Part shown: positions 46,791 to 58,800 of the stretch, one piece after another
Layout of the letters: every line of letters starts with the position of its first letter
How positions within the stretch are numbered: the first letter of the stretch is position 1
Source of the DNA: Capitulum mitella
Taxonomy: Eukaryota > Arthropoda > Thecostraca > Pollicipedomorpha > Pollicipedidae
Reading direction: 5' to 3'
NCBI GenBank assembly: GCA_030062745.1
Contig: CP099839.1
Coordinates: 43,077,891-43,141,890, forward strand
DNA length: 64,000 bases
Notes under the pieces: generated by a model
The model's database searches: none
What the model was told of the DNA's origin: nothing
What the model saw: the letters and a program-made list of their open reading frames with translations, nothing else
Translations under genes and position numbers: made by a program

Positions 46791-49430
46791 TAGGTACAGT
46801 GTGGTGTTATGCCACTAGACATGTGAATGAAATCTAGCACAAGCTGTCTTCCCAACTACCACCAACCAGAGAAGACATGTAAGTAATGTGATAAACTTGC
46901 ACCAGATGATGCACTGATCATCTTTGTATGTACTGGCAACATTCCTTGTCAGAGACATTCTTGGACACCATGAATATCTCAGTCTAAAGATGGCCAGCCC
47001 ATGAGTGAGAGGGAACATCTGGGGATTCATATAATTCCATTATGAGGGTCTTGCCATATATTTCATTAAACAAGTCGCCTGGCAAATTCTGGATACCTCT
47101 TGTGCATACCTGAAGTCCAAATCTAAATCCCAGAAATCACAGTAAATGTCAGTAATAACCAAGTCACACAGATAGGCCCCTGGCCTTTTCAGCATCCTGC
47201 CAGTGTGAAGGAAGGTGAGTGTTTCATTGTACTCTTCTCCAGGGATTGCTTTTCCCCTAACACATTCATGCAGGCTCACTTTATGCAATAACATAATAAT
47301 CAGAACTCCAAAACCACACTCAAATAGAACTGCTTTTTGGGCCCTTTGGCATAACATAGAGGTATTTTGATATGCATGGAGCTGAGAGATGTAATCTCCC
47401 ATTACTGTACCTGCCTGCAGTGCCCAAGAAAGATGTATTGCCACAATAACTATTCCACACAAAGTTGCCCTGCAGTGATTATAATCAAAGTTGCAAACTA
47501 AAAAGGAATACCCCACAATTGTTTTTTCAACATGTGACTACTGTTTTACTTCAACACAGCATCACTGATGCATTTTTCAACCCACCATGAAATGAATGGG
47601 TGGTGTGGGGGGCAATTAATTTTCTCTTTCCATCTTCAAACTTATGAACAAACTTCAGAAATCCCACCATGAAATGAATGGGTCAGGTAGGAGGGCAACT
47701 GGTCTTCTCTTTCCATCTTCAAACTTACACACAAATTTCAAAAATTCAAACTGTGAACAACAACCTATGGTGGTATAAAACATTTGCATCTTTTCATAAA
47801 CCACCTTTGCTATATCATGCAGCTGCATCTTGCACATAAACTTTCCTATGAAAAAGGAAATGGTGACACTACTTGTACTGCTTCAAAAGAAAATCAAGTT
47901 CAATCACACTTTAAACAAATTGAACCAGAACTTATCATGGCATCTTATTTAGACTGATTGCTTGAAGGATGCAAGGATGATATATTTCTACCATTATTTA
48001 CTGTATAACTAGCTTTTTCTTTTTAGCTTAGCTTTTGCTCTTTCTAAATGTTTTATTACATTCTTAATTATTAAATTCAATAAAAAAGTGATGATGTCAT
48101 AAGGTTCTAAATACCTTAAACTTGGAAACTGCACTTTTTGAATTTATTACCTGAGCATTCAAGGAGAAACCAAATGAAAAAATGGGATAGTGATCAGCAG
48201 TAGGTGGACTGACAATACCAAGCAGTGATTTTTTGCACTCTTCATCTTGGAATGATATTAAGAAGCCCTGTATTGCAAGCACTTGTCTTAAAACTGTTTG
48301 TTAAATGATTTTTGAGCCATTCAACCATTTCTTGTTGGAAAACAAGTGATTGGTGCAAATGTGTTGCACAATGCATGGCCTACTCTGCTTTGTACAATAT
48401 GCTGTTGTACACCAAAAAAATCTGCAACCATTCCTATTCAGTTTGACTTATAATGTCATGAATGCCAGGAAGCCAGTCAGAGCTTTGGTTACTATCCCAG
48501 GTTTTCATGCTGTAAAATATTTTATTCCCAACATTCTTAAGCTGGATGAAATCAGCTGATTTGTTCCAAAAAGCAGAGTCTGGCAACACAAATATATCTA
48601 ACTGCTATTTAAATAATAGTGAATTGTTTCTGCAATTTACCACAAGCCATGGTCATCAATCTCCTGTCCATTCTGGAATAGGAGTGGTTCCCCTGAGTTT
48701 ACGATGTAACTATACAAATAAGTCTGGATGAGTGCAATGTGAACACTGTTCTCAAATCTCTCTATGTACACTTGCCACACAATGGCCACACACAAAAGTG
48801 CACTGCGCCGTTTTCATTTTTTCATCCAGTTCCCATAGACTTTAGGTTGCAAAAATGAGTTTATAACCTTGCAAATAGGGTCTGATACTCCTACAGAAGC
48901 AGTAGATTTTAACTGGATGCATTCAAGTGATTAAATCACGATGTTTCCTGGATTGCCCACTCTCCAACATTCGGTTGGCTTTGCTGAAATTGCAATGGCT
49001 GAGAGCGCGGCACGGCTCACCGCAGTATGCAGACACCATATCCAAATCCGTGAAACTCTTTTAGCGGTATTATATAAACAGCCGCAACGCATGTAAGCTT
49101 ACTTTTTCTGGGTCGCTTCAAGCGCGACGTTACCCAACGATTCAACCGAGTGTATATTGGAATGCACGGTCACGTACGGCCTTGGCTAAGCAATCGGCCA
49201 AAAAACGGCGAATAGTCGGGCGCACTAGCCTGCTGCAATGACCTTGCTACAATCCAAATAACGGATTTTACGTGGTTTGATCGAAATAGAACCAACACCA
49301 TTGGACTCGCTATAAGCAGTTTACTGTGTCTCTCAGAAGTCTATGATCTCAGGTTGAGTACTTACTACCTGAACCAGTGCATTCAGTACCTCCAGTACAG
49401 AACATACGATACATCCCTGCCAGGCCGGAA
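46791..49430. other. intergenic AT-rich
   Basis: May include more of the decayed LINE. Direct repeats of CCCACCATGAAATGAATGGGT at 47581 and 47664 mark a short tandem duplication. No gene recognised. Confidence 0.4.
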
Positions 49431-49434
49431 TATC

Positions 49435-49542
<108 letters not shown>

Positions 49543-49559
49543 GTGAGATCAGGTATGTC

Positions 49560-50910
49560 TGTGAGATCAGACACAATAAACTATCAGATCCGGCGAACAG
49601 CAGACCGTCCGACGCGATTGATACATTGGACAGTAGGATACGACTAGTACAGTAGACTGCCATACCCAGTTGATGGCAGAATGTCAGACCAGCTGATACA
49701 ATGGACCATCAGATCCATAGGAGCCCGTCAAACCTAGTTGATGCAGTGGGCCGGCGGATTCAGCAAACACAGTAGCAGACCATCGGACCGAACCAGGGGC
49801 GGCGGATTAACGGGGCAGGGGAGGGTGTAGCTGCCCCCCCCCCCCATCTCCGGTCGAAATTTAGCATCAACCCTAAGGAAGGTTGCACGGAAAGAAACGA
49901 ATTAAAAACCGGGTTTGCCTCCCCCATCTCTAGAGATGTTCCGTGTCCACTGGACCGAACTGATATTGCAGGCTGTCAGATCCAGTGAACAGATCCGACC
50001 GTGAGATAGAGATCACAGCAAACTGTGATGTTCACTTGATATGGCAGGTCATCTTGTCGACCTTATACAGCAGACCTTCTGACCCAGCTTAGTGGGCAAT
50101 CCGCGCCATCTGACAAAAATGACCCGTAGATCCAGCTGACAATGCAGACCATCAGACCCAGCTGACATAGCAGATCGCCAGGCTAAAATGATACAGCGGT
50201 CTGTCATATCCATTTGGAACAGCACACCGTCAGACGCAGTTGACCGTGGGCTGTAAAATCTAGCTGATAGCAGGGTCAGATCTAGCTGATGCGATGGACC
50301 CTCAGATCTAGCTGGTGCAGATGACCACCGAATCCAGGTAATACGGTGGACTGTCAGAGCCGGCTGCCGCAAACAGGCCGCCAGATTCTGGTGACGGAAC
50401 GTGACACCCAGCTTATCAGCAGAACATAAAATCAAAGTGGTACCTATGGCTGCAAGATTTAGTAAATACAGTAGACGGTCAGATGCAGCTGACGACGGAA
50501 TGGCGGATCCAGCTGACGTAGCTGATGGTGATACCCAACTGGCAGAGCACCGTCACACTCATCTGATACGATGGAACATGAAATCCGGCTGATACGGGAC
50601 ACCGTCCGATCTCGATGATACATGGAACCATCAAATCCAGGCGATACACCAGACCGCCAAAGCCAAGTGACGGAACAAACCATTACATCCAAATGGCAAC
50701 TGGCAGCAGAGCACCGCACGGAGCTGTTAAACCGGATCATCAGATCGAACTGATACGACGGACTGTCAGATCAACCTGGCACAACACTCAAATCCAGCTC
50801 ACACAGCAGACCTTCAGATTCAGCTGGTACACCGTGAGGCCCACCCGAGAGTGGAACGTCTGATCCAGCTGACACAACGACCCTTCAGATCAACCCCAAC
50901 ACTCATACGA
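49560..50910. repeat. long degenerate minisatellite, unit ~30 bp
   Basis: Dozens of drifted units combining CAGCTGATAC, CAGACCATCAGATC and similar over 1.3 kb. A G/C-rich MITE remnant (CAGGGGCGGCGGATTAACGG) interrupts it at 49793-49930. Confidence 0.75.
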
Positions 50911-52030
50911 CTCACGTCACGAGGACGCTATTAGCGAGTCACGCTGGATTTCACTTCTCGAAATGTGAAACATGCTTCAGGAGATATTTGCCTTTCGGAA
51001 GTCTGGGATTCACTGTCACAGCGCCTGACATTTTCCTGCGGAAGGAATACAAGGCGATCCAATCGGGCACTTCCGCGCTGTTTACGGAGCTCCGGTTTTG
51101 TCACGACACCGACGCCGGTCACGTGTGATGACACTAACAAGTCACGTCATCACACGATTCTCAGTGAAGGTCAAACAGTACGCAGCCCACGCGAAAGTCA
51201 ATTCAGGATATTCATGTATTCATTTCGGCATCTGTAAAAAAAAAACAGCCCGACCACCAAGCTGTTCACTGAAGCTTGCCTGGTCGCACCATCACATTCC
51301 CATGTCATTGCAAGGCTTCACTGCAGCCTCAGTCACCAGCAATGTATGAATTCCACCTGAGCGACACGCACATCACAGAACGGCCTCCGTGCAACTGGCC
51401 ACCATGCACAGGTCCGGCCCACCTACAAATCCCCCTAGAAGAAAAGTACACCGTGACAGCAAAACATACCGAAGTCACGTCTTTTACCAGACGGCTCTAT
51501 GGCACCACAAAGTTCCGAACAGAGGTCAGGTATACTTTTTAAGCTCAGGCCAATTTGGCGTAATCAGACAAGGCACAACTTCCAGCGGCGACGAGTCATT
51601 TTAAGCATTCAATCTCGACTTACACCACAAGCTCACTGGATAACGCCCCGCACTTCACCAGTCCAACAGGACAGTGAAACAGTACGCTAACCAACTCGAG
51701 TAAATGAACGTCTTGTTGCACGTAACCCTCCACTGATTATTCAAATCCTTGCTCAGCAGAACCACAGGGTAGCGGAGTTCCCCACGAGCACTTCAAGCGT
51801 GGAAGAGCAATAGATCCCAACATGCTTAAGTATGAAAGCCTCAAATCACTCAATCCAACAGCGCTATATGTTAACCTTTGACATCACTCGTAGCCGCGAC
51901 ACGTCGCAGGACGGCCGGTACTTTGAACCAATGGAAGCCGACATCCAGCCCTTGATTGTCAGATCCTGAGCCTTAAGGCTGACAACGGTTCCAGCGAGCA
52001 ACGTCAGCCACCGGACACGCTTCAAGGCAA

Positions 52031-52668
52031 AGGGACGCAGCAGGTCACCACCGGCCGTCAGAGGGACGCAGCAGGTCACCACCGGCCGTCAGAGGGACGC
52101 AGCAGGTCACCACCGGCCGTCAGAGGGACGCAGCAGGTCACCACCGGCCATCAGAGGGACGCAGCAGGTCACCACTGATCGTCAGAGGGACGCAGCAGGT
52201 CACCACCGGCCGTCAGAGGGACGCAGCAGGTCACCACCGGCCGTCAGAGGGACGCAGCAGGTCACCACTGATCGTCAGAGGGACGCAGCAGGTCACCACT
52301 GATCGTCAGAGGGACGCAGCAGGTCACCACTGATCGTCAGAGGGACGCAGCAGGTCACCACCAGCCGTCAGAGGGACGCAGCATCACCGGCCGTCAGGGA
52401 CGCAGCAGGTCACCACTGATCGTCAGAGGGACGCAGCAGGTCACCACCGGCCGTCAGAGGGACGCAGCAGGTCACCATCGACCGTCAGAGGGACGCAGCA
52501 GGTCACCACTGATCGTCAGAGGGACGCAGCAGGTCACCACCGGCCGTCAGAGGGACGCAGCAGGTCACCACTGATCGTCAGAGGGACGCAGCAGGTCACC
52601 ACCTGATCGTCAGAGGGACGCAGCAGGTCACCACCGGCCGTCAGAGGGACGCAGCAGGTCACCACCGA
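52031..52668. repeat. 31-bp minisatellite in the SZT2 3' region
   Basis: About twenty units GAGGGACGCAGCAGGTCACC plus ACCGGCCGTCA or ACTGATCGTCA, the two variants interspersed. Lies from 57 to ~700 bp after the SZT2 stop. Confidence 0.95.
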
Positions 52669-52724
52669 TTTCGAAGCAGCCGGCCCGACTGACACCCAGC
52701 AGCAGCAGGTGTCTTGGCCGGCGG

Positions 52725-52880
52725 CTACTGGACAAAGCTTGCCCACATCTGGTAGCAGCAGCAGTTGACGAACTCCTCGACGAGCCGGTACAGCTGTTGG
52801 TCACTCTCCGTGGACGGAGACTGGGAAGCGGCGTCCAGCTGGTCGCCCAGCGACGGCTCCCGGGTAACCAGCGACATCTG
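52725..52880 (-). CDS. SZT2: SZT2 last exon and stop
   Basis: QMSLVTREPSLGDQLD, then QQLYRLVEEFVNCCCYQMWA and SFVQ, stop TAG. Acceptor CGCCAG|CAG. A 31-bp minisatellite starts about 60 bp after the stop. Confidence 0.9.
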   Translation of the reverse strand, partial: QMSLVTREPSLGDQLDAASQSPSTESDQQLYRLVEEFVNCCCYQMWASFVQ

Positions 52881-55800
52881 CTGGCGGCCGGACGCAGCGC
52901 ACTCGGTCAGGCAGACGACCAAACCATTACCAACTAGCTTCCCTGACAACAAAGCCTTCACACATGAAGGTGACACGTAAATAAGCATTAACAAAACAAA
53001 ACATCACCTGGCAGTCTTTAGAATGCATGTAGGACACCGATAACACCGTCAACCCAAACAGGCAGCGACAAAACAATCAATCAAGTTCACAGACCGTACC
53101 ATGATCGCCGCCATATCCATACATTATTCGCACGATCAGACAACGATTTCGGAAAACCCCAATCTGTGGCATGCTTTCATAGATGAAATTCCGCCCACCA
53201 ACTCGAGACTTCTAAGGTTTTGAATGAAAACCGAGCACCTTCCATCTTCATCAACCAGCCTGAGCAGCAATGCCGCGTGACTACAGAGCGCCACCGAATC
53301 CCTGTTTCAGCCGGATAAAAACCGCTCACGCCCAAACAGAAGGCGATCCCCGGTACGACCGGACCCGTTGCACAGCTGGCGACTCACCGCTGCCTGATGG
53401 GGCGACTCGGAGTCGACGCTGAGCACAAACAGCGCGCTGGACTCCACCGGCAGAATCACCACCAGGTAACGTCGAGAGCCGGACTCCGACTGGTAGTAGC
53501 TGTACACACAGAGGTGCACAATGTTGTAAGGGAGAGAAAACGACAGCAGCACCTCGTACACCATACTGGCCATTTTCAACGACACAGAATAGTCGAACAG
53601 GTCAATGGACACTTGCTGTGTAAGGGTGAACTAGGCTAAGGCTATGGAAGACAATAAGTGCACCGTTCAGCGCCTCTTATTCCGCACTTTTCAATTTGTT
53701 TTCAAGCCCATCCCATCGGACTATTTCAAACAGTCCCATTCACCGCGTCGGACAGTTTCAATGAACTATCTGGCCTATGAGTCCGGCGCACAATAACACC
53801 AGCTCCGCAAGGCCTGTCAGATACCTACTAACAAAGTTCGCGACACCTATGGACACCTGTGGATAGCAACTGACACTACAATCTAGCGTCCGCTTGCTGC
53901 CCGATACATCGAACGTCAAGTCTGCCGCTTGGCAGCCAGTGTTTTCGGATTTTTTCCAGTTGCTATATATTATACTGAGAACTGAAACTGTACGCAAATG
54001 AATCATAAGCCTGGATTACTAAACATTCTGAACCGTGCAAAAGAGTAGGACAAGGTTTGTATCGCAAATTATTACTTTTTTGCAGAAACAACCAAATAAC
54101 CAAATCACATGAAAATGGGGCGAAACAGCCTATCGGACTGTCAAATCTTCCTTATTCGTCGCCATCAAAACCACGGATGTCTAGATGAACCATTCAGAAC
54201 GGGAGCCGCAGTGATTTTAACTACCACACTAGGGAGACGACGAAAAACCATTCAAAGCCTTAACAAAATCACACCCATAGCAATCGGACAGACGTTGAGG
54301 AGACACCTTTAATGCTGGAGCTGGCTGATTTCGCACGACTGATGACTTTCGTGGACAACTGCCGCGACACGGCCGCCACACACGGCAGCCCTCTCAGCAA
54401 ACGTTCTGCGCACAACCGACTTCGGCTGGCGACGTCCACAGAAACGCGGCTACGAAATACGGCCGCCCTCCTCGTATACATTCCTCAGTGACGTCTGAGG
54501 TGTGCGCCGGCTCCGTGGCCGGCCCTGGGCGGCCACTGACCGGTAGCAGTCGGAGTATTTGTGCGTCAGCGTGCGGATCAGGCCCGAGTACCAGCTGACG
54601 GGCTGCTGGACCAGCATGCTGAGCCGCGGGTCGATGTCCTCCAGCGGCTGGCAGCAGACCAGGGTCAGCAGCTCGGCCATTTCGGAGCAGCTCAGGCCGC
54701 CGCCGGACTGAAACGAAAGGTCGTCACTCCATCAGCGCTCGCCACAGTCTGGCGCTCTCACGGCAGGACAGCCACGGCCAGGAACGACTCAGCGGGCAAA
54801 CAGCAAATCCGCCGCGACGGCCGCAGCGTGCTCCATCCCGGGCCGTTTGACGCGGCGACTGTGCAGTGATATCAGTGGCCCTCTGCCGGCGCCCACCGAC
54901 GACAGAGAGAGCTCACCGAACCGCGCGTCCTGTCGTCCTCTTCCTTCAGCCGCTGCCACAGAGAGTCGCGCCTGCAAACAAAGCGCCGTCACGCTGCGGT
55001 CCGACGGTCAACCAGCCAGCAGAGGCTACTGGAAAAGCGCGTGAAACGGCACGCGAGCCGAACATTTCGACTGCTTCACTGCTTTGAGATACGCGAGGCT
55101 GAAACAACCATAATTATGGCACACGGACGCGGCGATACATTCTGGAAGGACATTTTAAACACATCATGACGCGAACAAAATGAGCAGAACAAAGCTGTTC
55201 TGCAGTAGGTCTGCTGAGTCCGACACCAGGAGACTCCAAGATAAACACTTTATCATACGGACCAACACGTCTCTTAAAAATATGAGTCGAGAATCAGAAG
55301 AACGAAAAAAATGCGCACGGTTCCAGAGCATGCACAACACAACATGGGCACTGGCTTAGGCCCATGCCGTAAAAGAGACGACGACTACAGAAGATACTGA
55401 CGACTTATACTGCGAGTGCTGATAGCAAAGACATGTTGAATCTGATTATTATCGTAACGATACGGGAAAGGTCGCAGTCTTTTTAGCACAGCGCAAAAGA
55501 GCCGTAAGAGCCTATATAACTTCGTTCAGTCGAAAAATATTCCTAAAAAAATAATAACTCTAAAAGGAAAGAAGCATATTCCATGCATTTACGCCACAGG
55601 AACATCAGACAATGCAACTTTTTTATCAACACAGATGAAAGTCGGTAACAAGGCAGAAATCCTTACGAACAATGATTCATACGAACTAGGAATAGCTCAG
55701 GGAGACGCCATAGAAACAATAAGCCCCGTTCAAGAAGGAAAGTAAAGCATTGATACCTGGATCCTGACAAGGACAATGCAATACAGATCTGCATACGGCA

Positions 55801-58800
55801 TCGTTTGGCGGCGACTCACCCTGATTACAGAGAAGTCTCGGGTTTACTGTGTTTGGGGCGACAATCCACAGAAACAGGTTATGCGTGGATGTCAAGATTT
55901 GTAATAGAGGCCGAAGAGGTATTAAACTGGAAAAAACTGAGGGTGCTGCGACTCTGATCAGTGTTTCTTCAGTGCATTGTCATGACTGACGTAGCCCTCA
56001 ACCAACAAAACGGAATGCGAAATGAAAACGGAATTTTTCATTTCCTTTCATCAAAAACGGGAAAAAGGAAAAAACACATTAGCGGAACCCTTAACAAAAC
56101 CAGTGCAGCAGAGTACCCGACATTTACGACACAGTTTCGCCGCAGACCAATATGTCTGGTACATTGCAACTCAGGTAAAGAAATTTGGCATCCATCTCCT
56201 GAAAAGCCAGACAGTAAATAACTTTTGGGACCTTCCAAGTGTTGTTCGTGAGCCACTTAATGTTTGCAAATATTTTAACAAAATAAGACCGTACTGTCTT
56301 TTCCATATGCCTACCGTAATCCCAGTAATACTGGGCGCCGAATGACCCTGCAGTCGGTGCGTCCCAAAGCCCCAATAACCAACCAACCAATCCCAGCAAT
56401 ACAACGTAAAATATATATACTAAAACAGCACCAGACTAAAGCACACAGTTAGTACGCATTGCAGTGGTGACTAACACGTTACTTTCGTTCCGTGAACACC
56501 CATGCAATGGTGCTACATTAGGCCGGTTGCGCTGAGAGCCAAGGCCGGGCCGGCGGCGGCTGTGGGGCTGTACGCGGCACGCGGTACCAGCCGCAGACTA
56601 CATCGGGCGGCCATGCTGTGGCGATGTGGCACGGACAACACAGACCACGAAACTCTGTGTGGGGGGGGGGGGGAGGAGTCGCAGCCAGCGCCGCCTGCCT
56701 CGGCGGTCGGAGGCAGACCTGCTCGACAGACGCAGGTCTGCCGTCCGCAGGTATCCCAGGCAGGCAGACACCTGAGACCAGGTGTGGACCCAGTACAGGA
56801 ACAGCTGGGAGCAGGTGTGGCCTGGTCCCAGCTGTTCCCGTACTGAGGACCACGCCTGGTCCTAGGTGTCACTGTACCGGGGCCCACGCCTGATCCCAGG
56901 TGTTCCTGTACTGAGGCCCACACCTGGTCCCGGCTGTCACTGCAATGACGCCCACACCTGGTTCCAACTGTCCCTGTGTGGGCCTCAGTACAAGGACAGC
57001 TGGGCTCCAGCACAGGGGCCGACAACGGACAGACACTGATGGTGCGGGCCACCCGAGCTGCGGCGTTAGGGCGGCCCGGCCCCGCCGCCGGACGGCCGTT
57101 ACCTTGTGAACGCGTCCGCCTGACTGTAACCAGCACGGCAGCGTCAGAGGCGACCGGTCGCACGGACACACACGTCATCAAACACACGTCATCACGTTCC
57201 TGGCGACACGTTATCGCAGGACGGAGCACGGCCGGACCGTCACAAAATAGATCCGGGACAGAGCCCAGCTGCCACCAGAAGGCAACGGATCAGGAGAGGG
57301 TGCCAACAGAACACTGTTATCATGACGGCAGACGATCACTGACAGACGACGGCTTCAAATATGACGCACAATAAAATACTACCAGGACATGGATTAAAGC
57401 TCATTGGTAAAATTTCACGGGCAAAAACATTTAGGACTCAGGGATATTTTTAGGGTCAAGGGAATGCTCATTTTCAAATAACAAATGATTAATGAGCGTA
57501 GCCTTCATCTTAACTTCAAGCTCACTCGTCAACCTAAATGGGGAATCCCAGGTCTTACAAGTTTTTCGGCCTGAAGAACGATAGTCCTGACTCCCCAAAA
57601 GCAATGGACTTAATGCTACAGACAACAGCACCAAGTGTCCAATGGTTTGATAGCATCCCATACCACACCACTGCTGGTAGACGCACAGATTCCAGCTGGA
57701 GCAAGAGTTAACGATTTTCCACAAGATCCTCACTTCCACGGACTCACGTCACGATAAAACGAACCATTACGGCAAAGACCGTTACAAAAGTATGATTCGG
57801 GATAAATGGCTAAACTTTAATGTCTGAACAAGAACTTTACTAGCCCCAAGTAGACTGATAACATCCCTACAAATAATACAACGCGGCACGAAAATGGTAC
57901 ACTACGTCGACTCTCTGAGAGTGCACATGACAATAAAAACGAAAAGTGGCATATCTGCATTTGTTTTACGTAAATACTCCCAGCTCCTACACAGCAAGAG
58001 CAGATAAATAACTACCGAAGATGTTTGGTACACTAATTTTTTGACCTGCAACTTAGTCTCAGCAGCCCCGCCGACCCATCCAGCACTCAGTGGAATAACA
58101 CCACGCCCCACCCCCTCCTCAAACGGACGTAGTACCGAGTACCTTGACGCTCCCTGTCCGTGATACTCTCAACATAATGGAAGGAGGAAATGCATGCGTG
58201 GTTGTGTGGCGCAATGGTTCCGTGACACTCTTGTTCAGATATTTTTCTGTGCACTGCCTCTTGAACGGTTCCGTTTCCATTAACACAAGCATTAGACTCA
58301 GACACAGACAAGTATTCCTGGCCTCCTGGTTGGTAAACCCAGTTCTGCAGCGCTCCAGACAACGCCTGTCCGGGCCACGCACCTGCAGTGGACCTTGGCG
58401 CGTCCGACCACCTCCAGTATGCGGCGCCGCACCCGCTCCACCTCCTCACTGAGCGCCGCCTGCATGAACTGCTCGTGGGAGGAGAAGTAGCCCAGGTAGT
58501 GCACCGACTCGGGCCTGTAACGGCAGACAGCCGGCCGTCCGTGACCGCCGGCAGAGCAGGCGGGCCGGTCCACCGAGCACCGACAGCTGTTCCGTCCGTG
58601 GGCCCGGGCCCGGGCTCGGCCAGAGGGACCGCAGCCGGACGGCGCACGGACCGACCCGTCTGTCGAGCCTGACAGCCGAGACAACTCGTGCGCCACAGGT
58701 CTGACGAAGCGCCCCTCCCATACAGCTCGCCACTCAAGCGAACACAGAGACCAGCAGCACGCCACCACCTCGGCCCAGTGACACAGGCGACCTGACGACA

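Noticed and set aside
47040..47516. 158-codon minus-strand frame
   Set aside because: No recognisable domain; AT-rich region beside a decayed LINE on the other strand.
52031..52668. CRISPR array
   Set aside because: Units are contiguous with no unique spacers, there are no cas genes, and the sequence is a eukaryotic gene flank.
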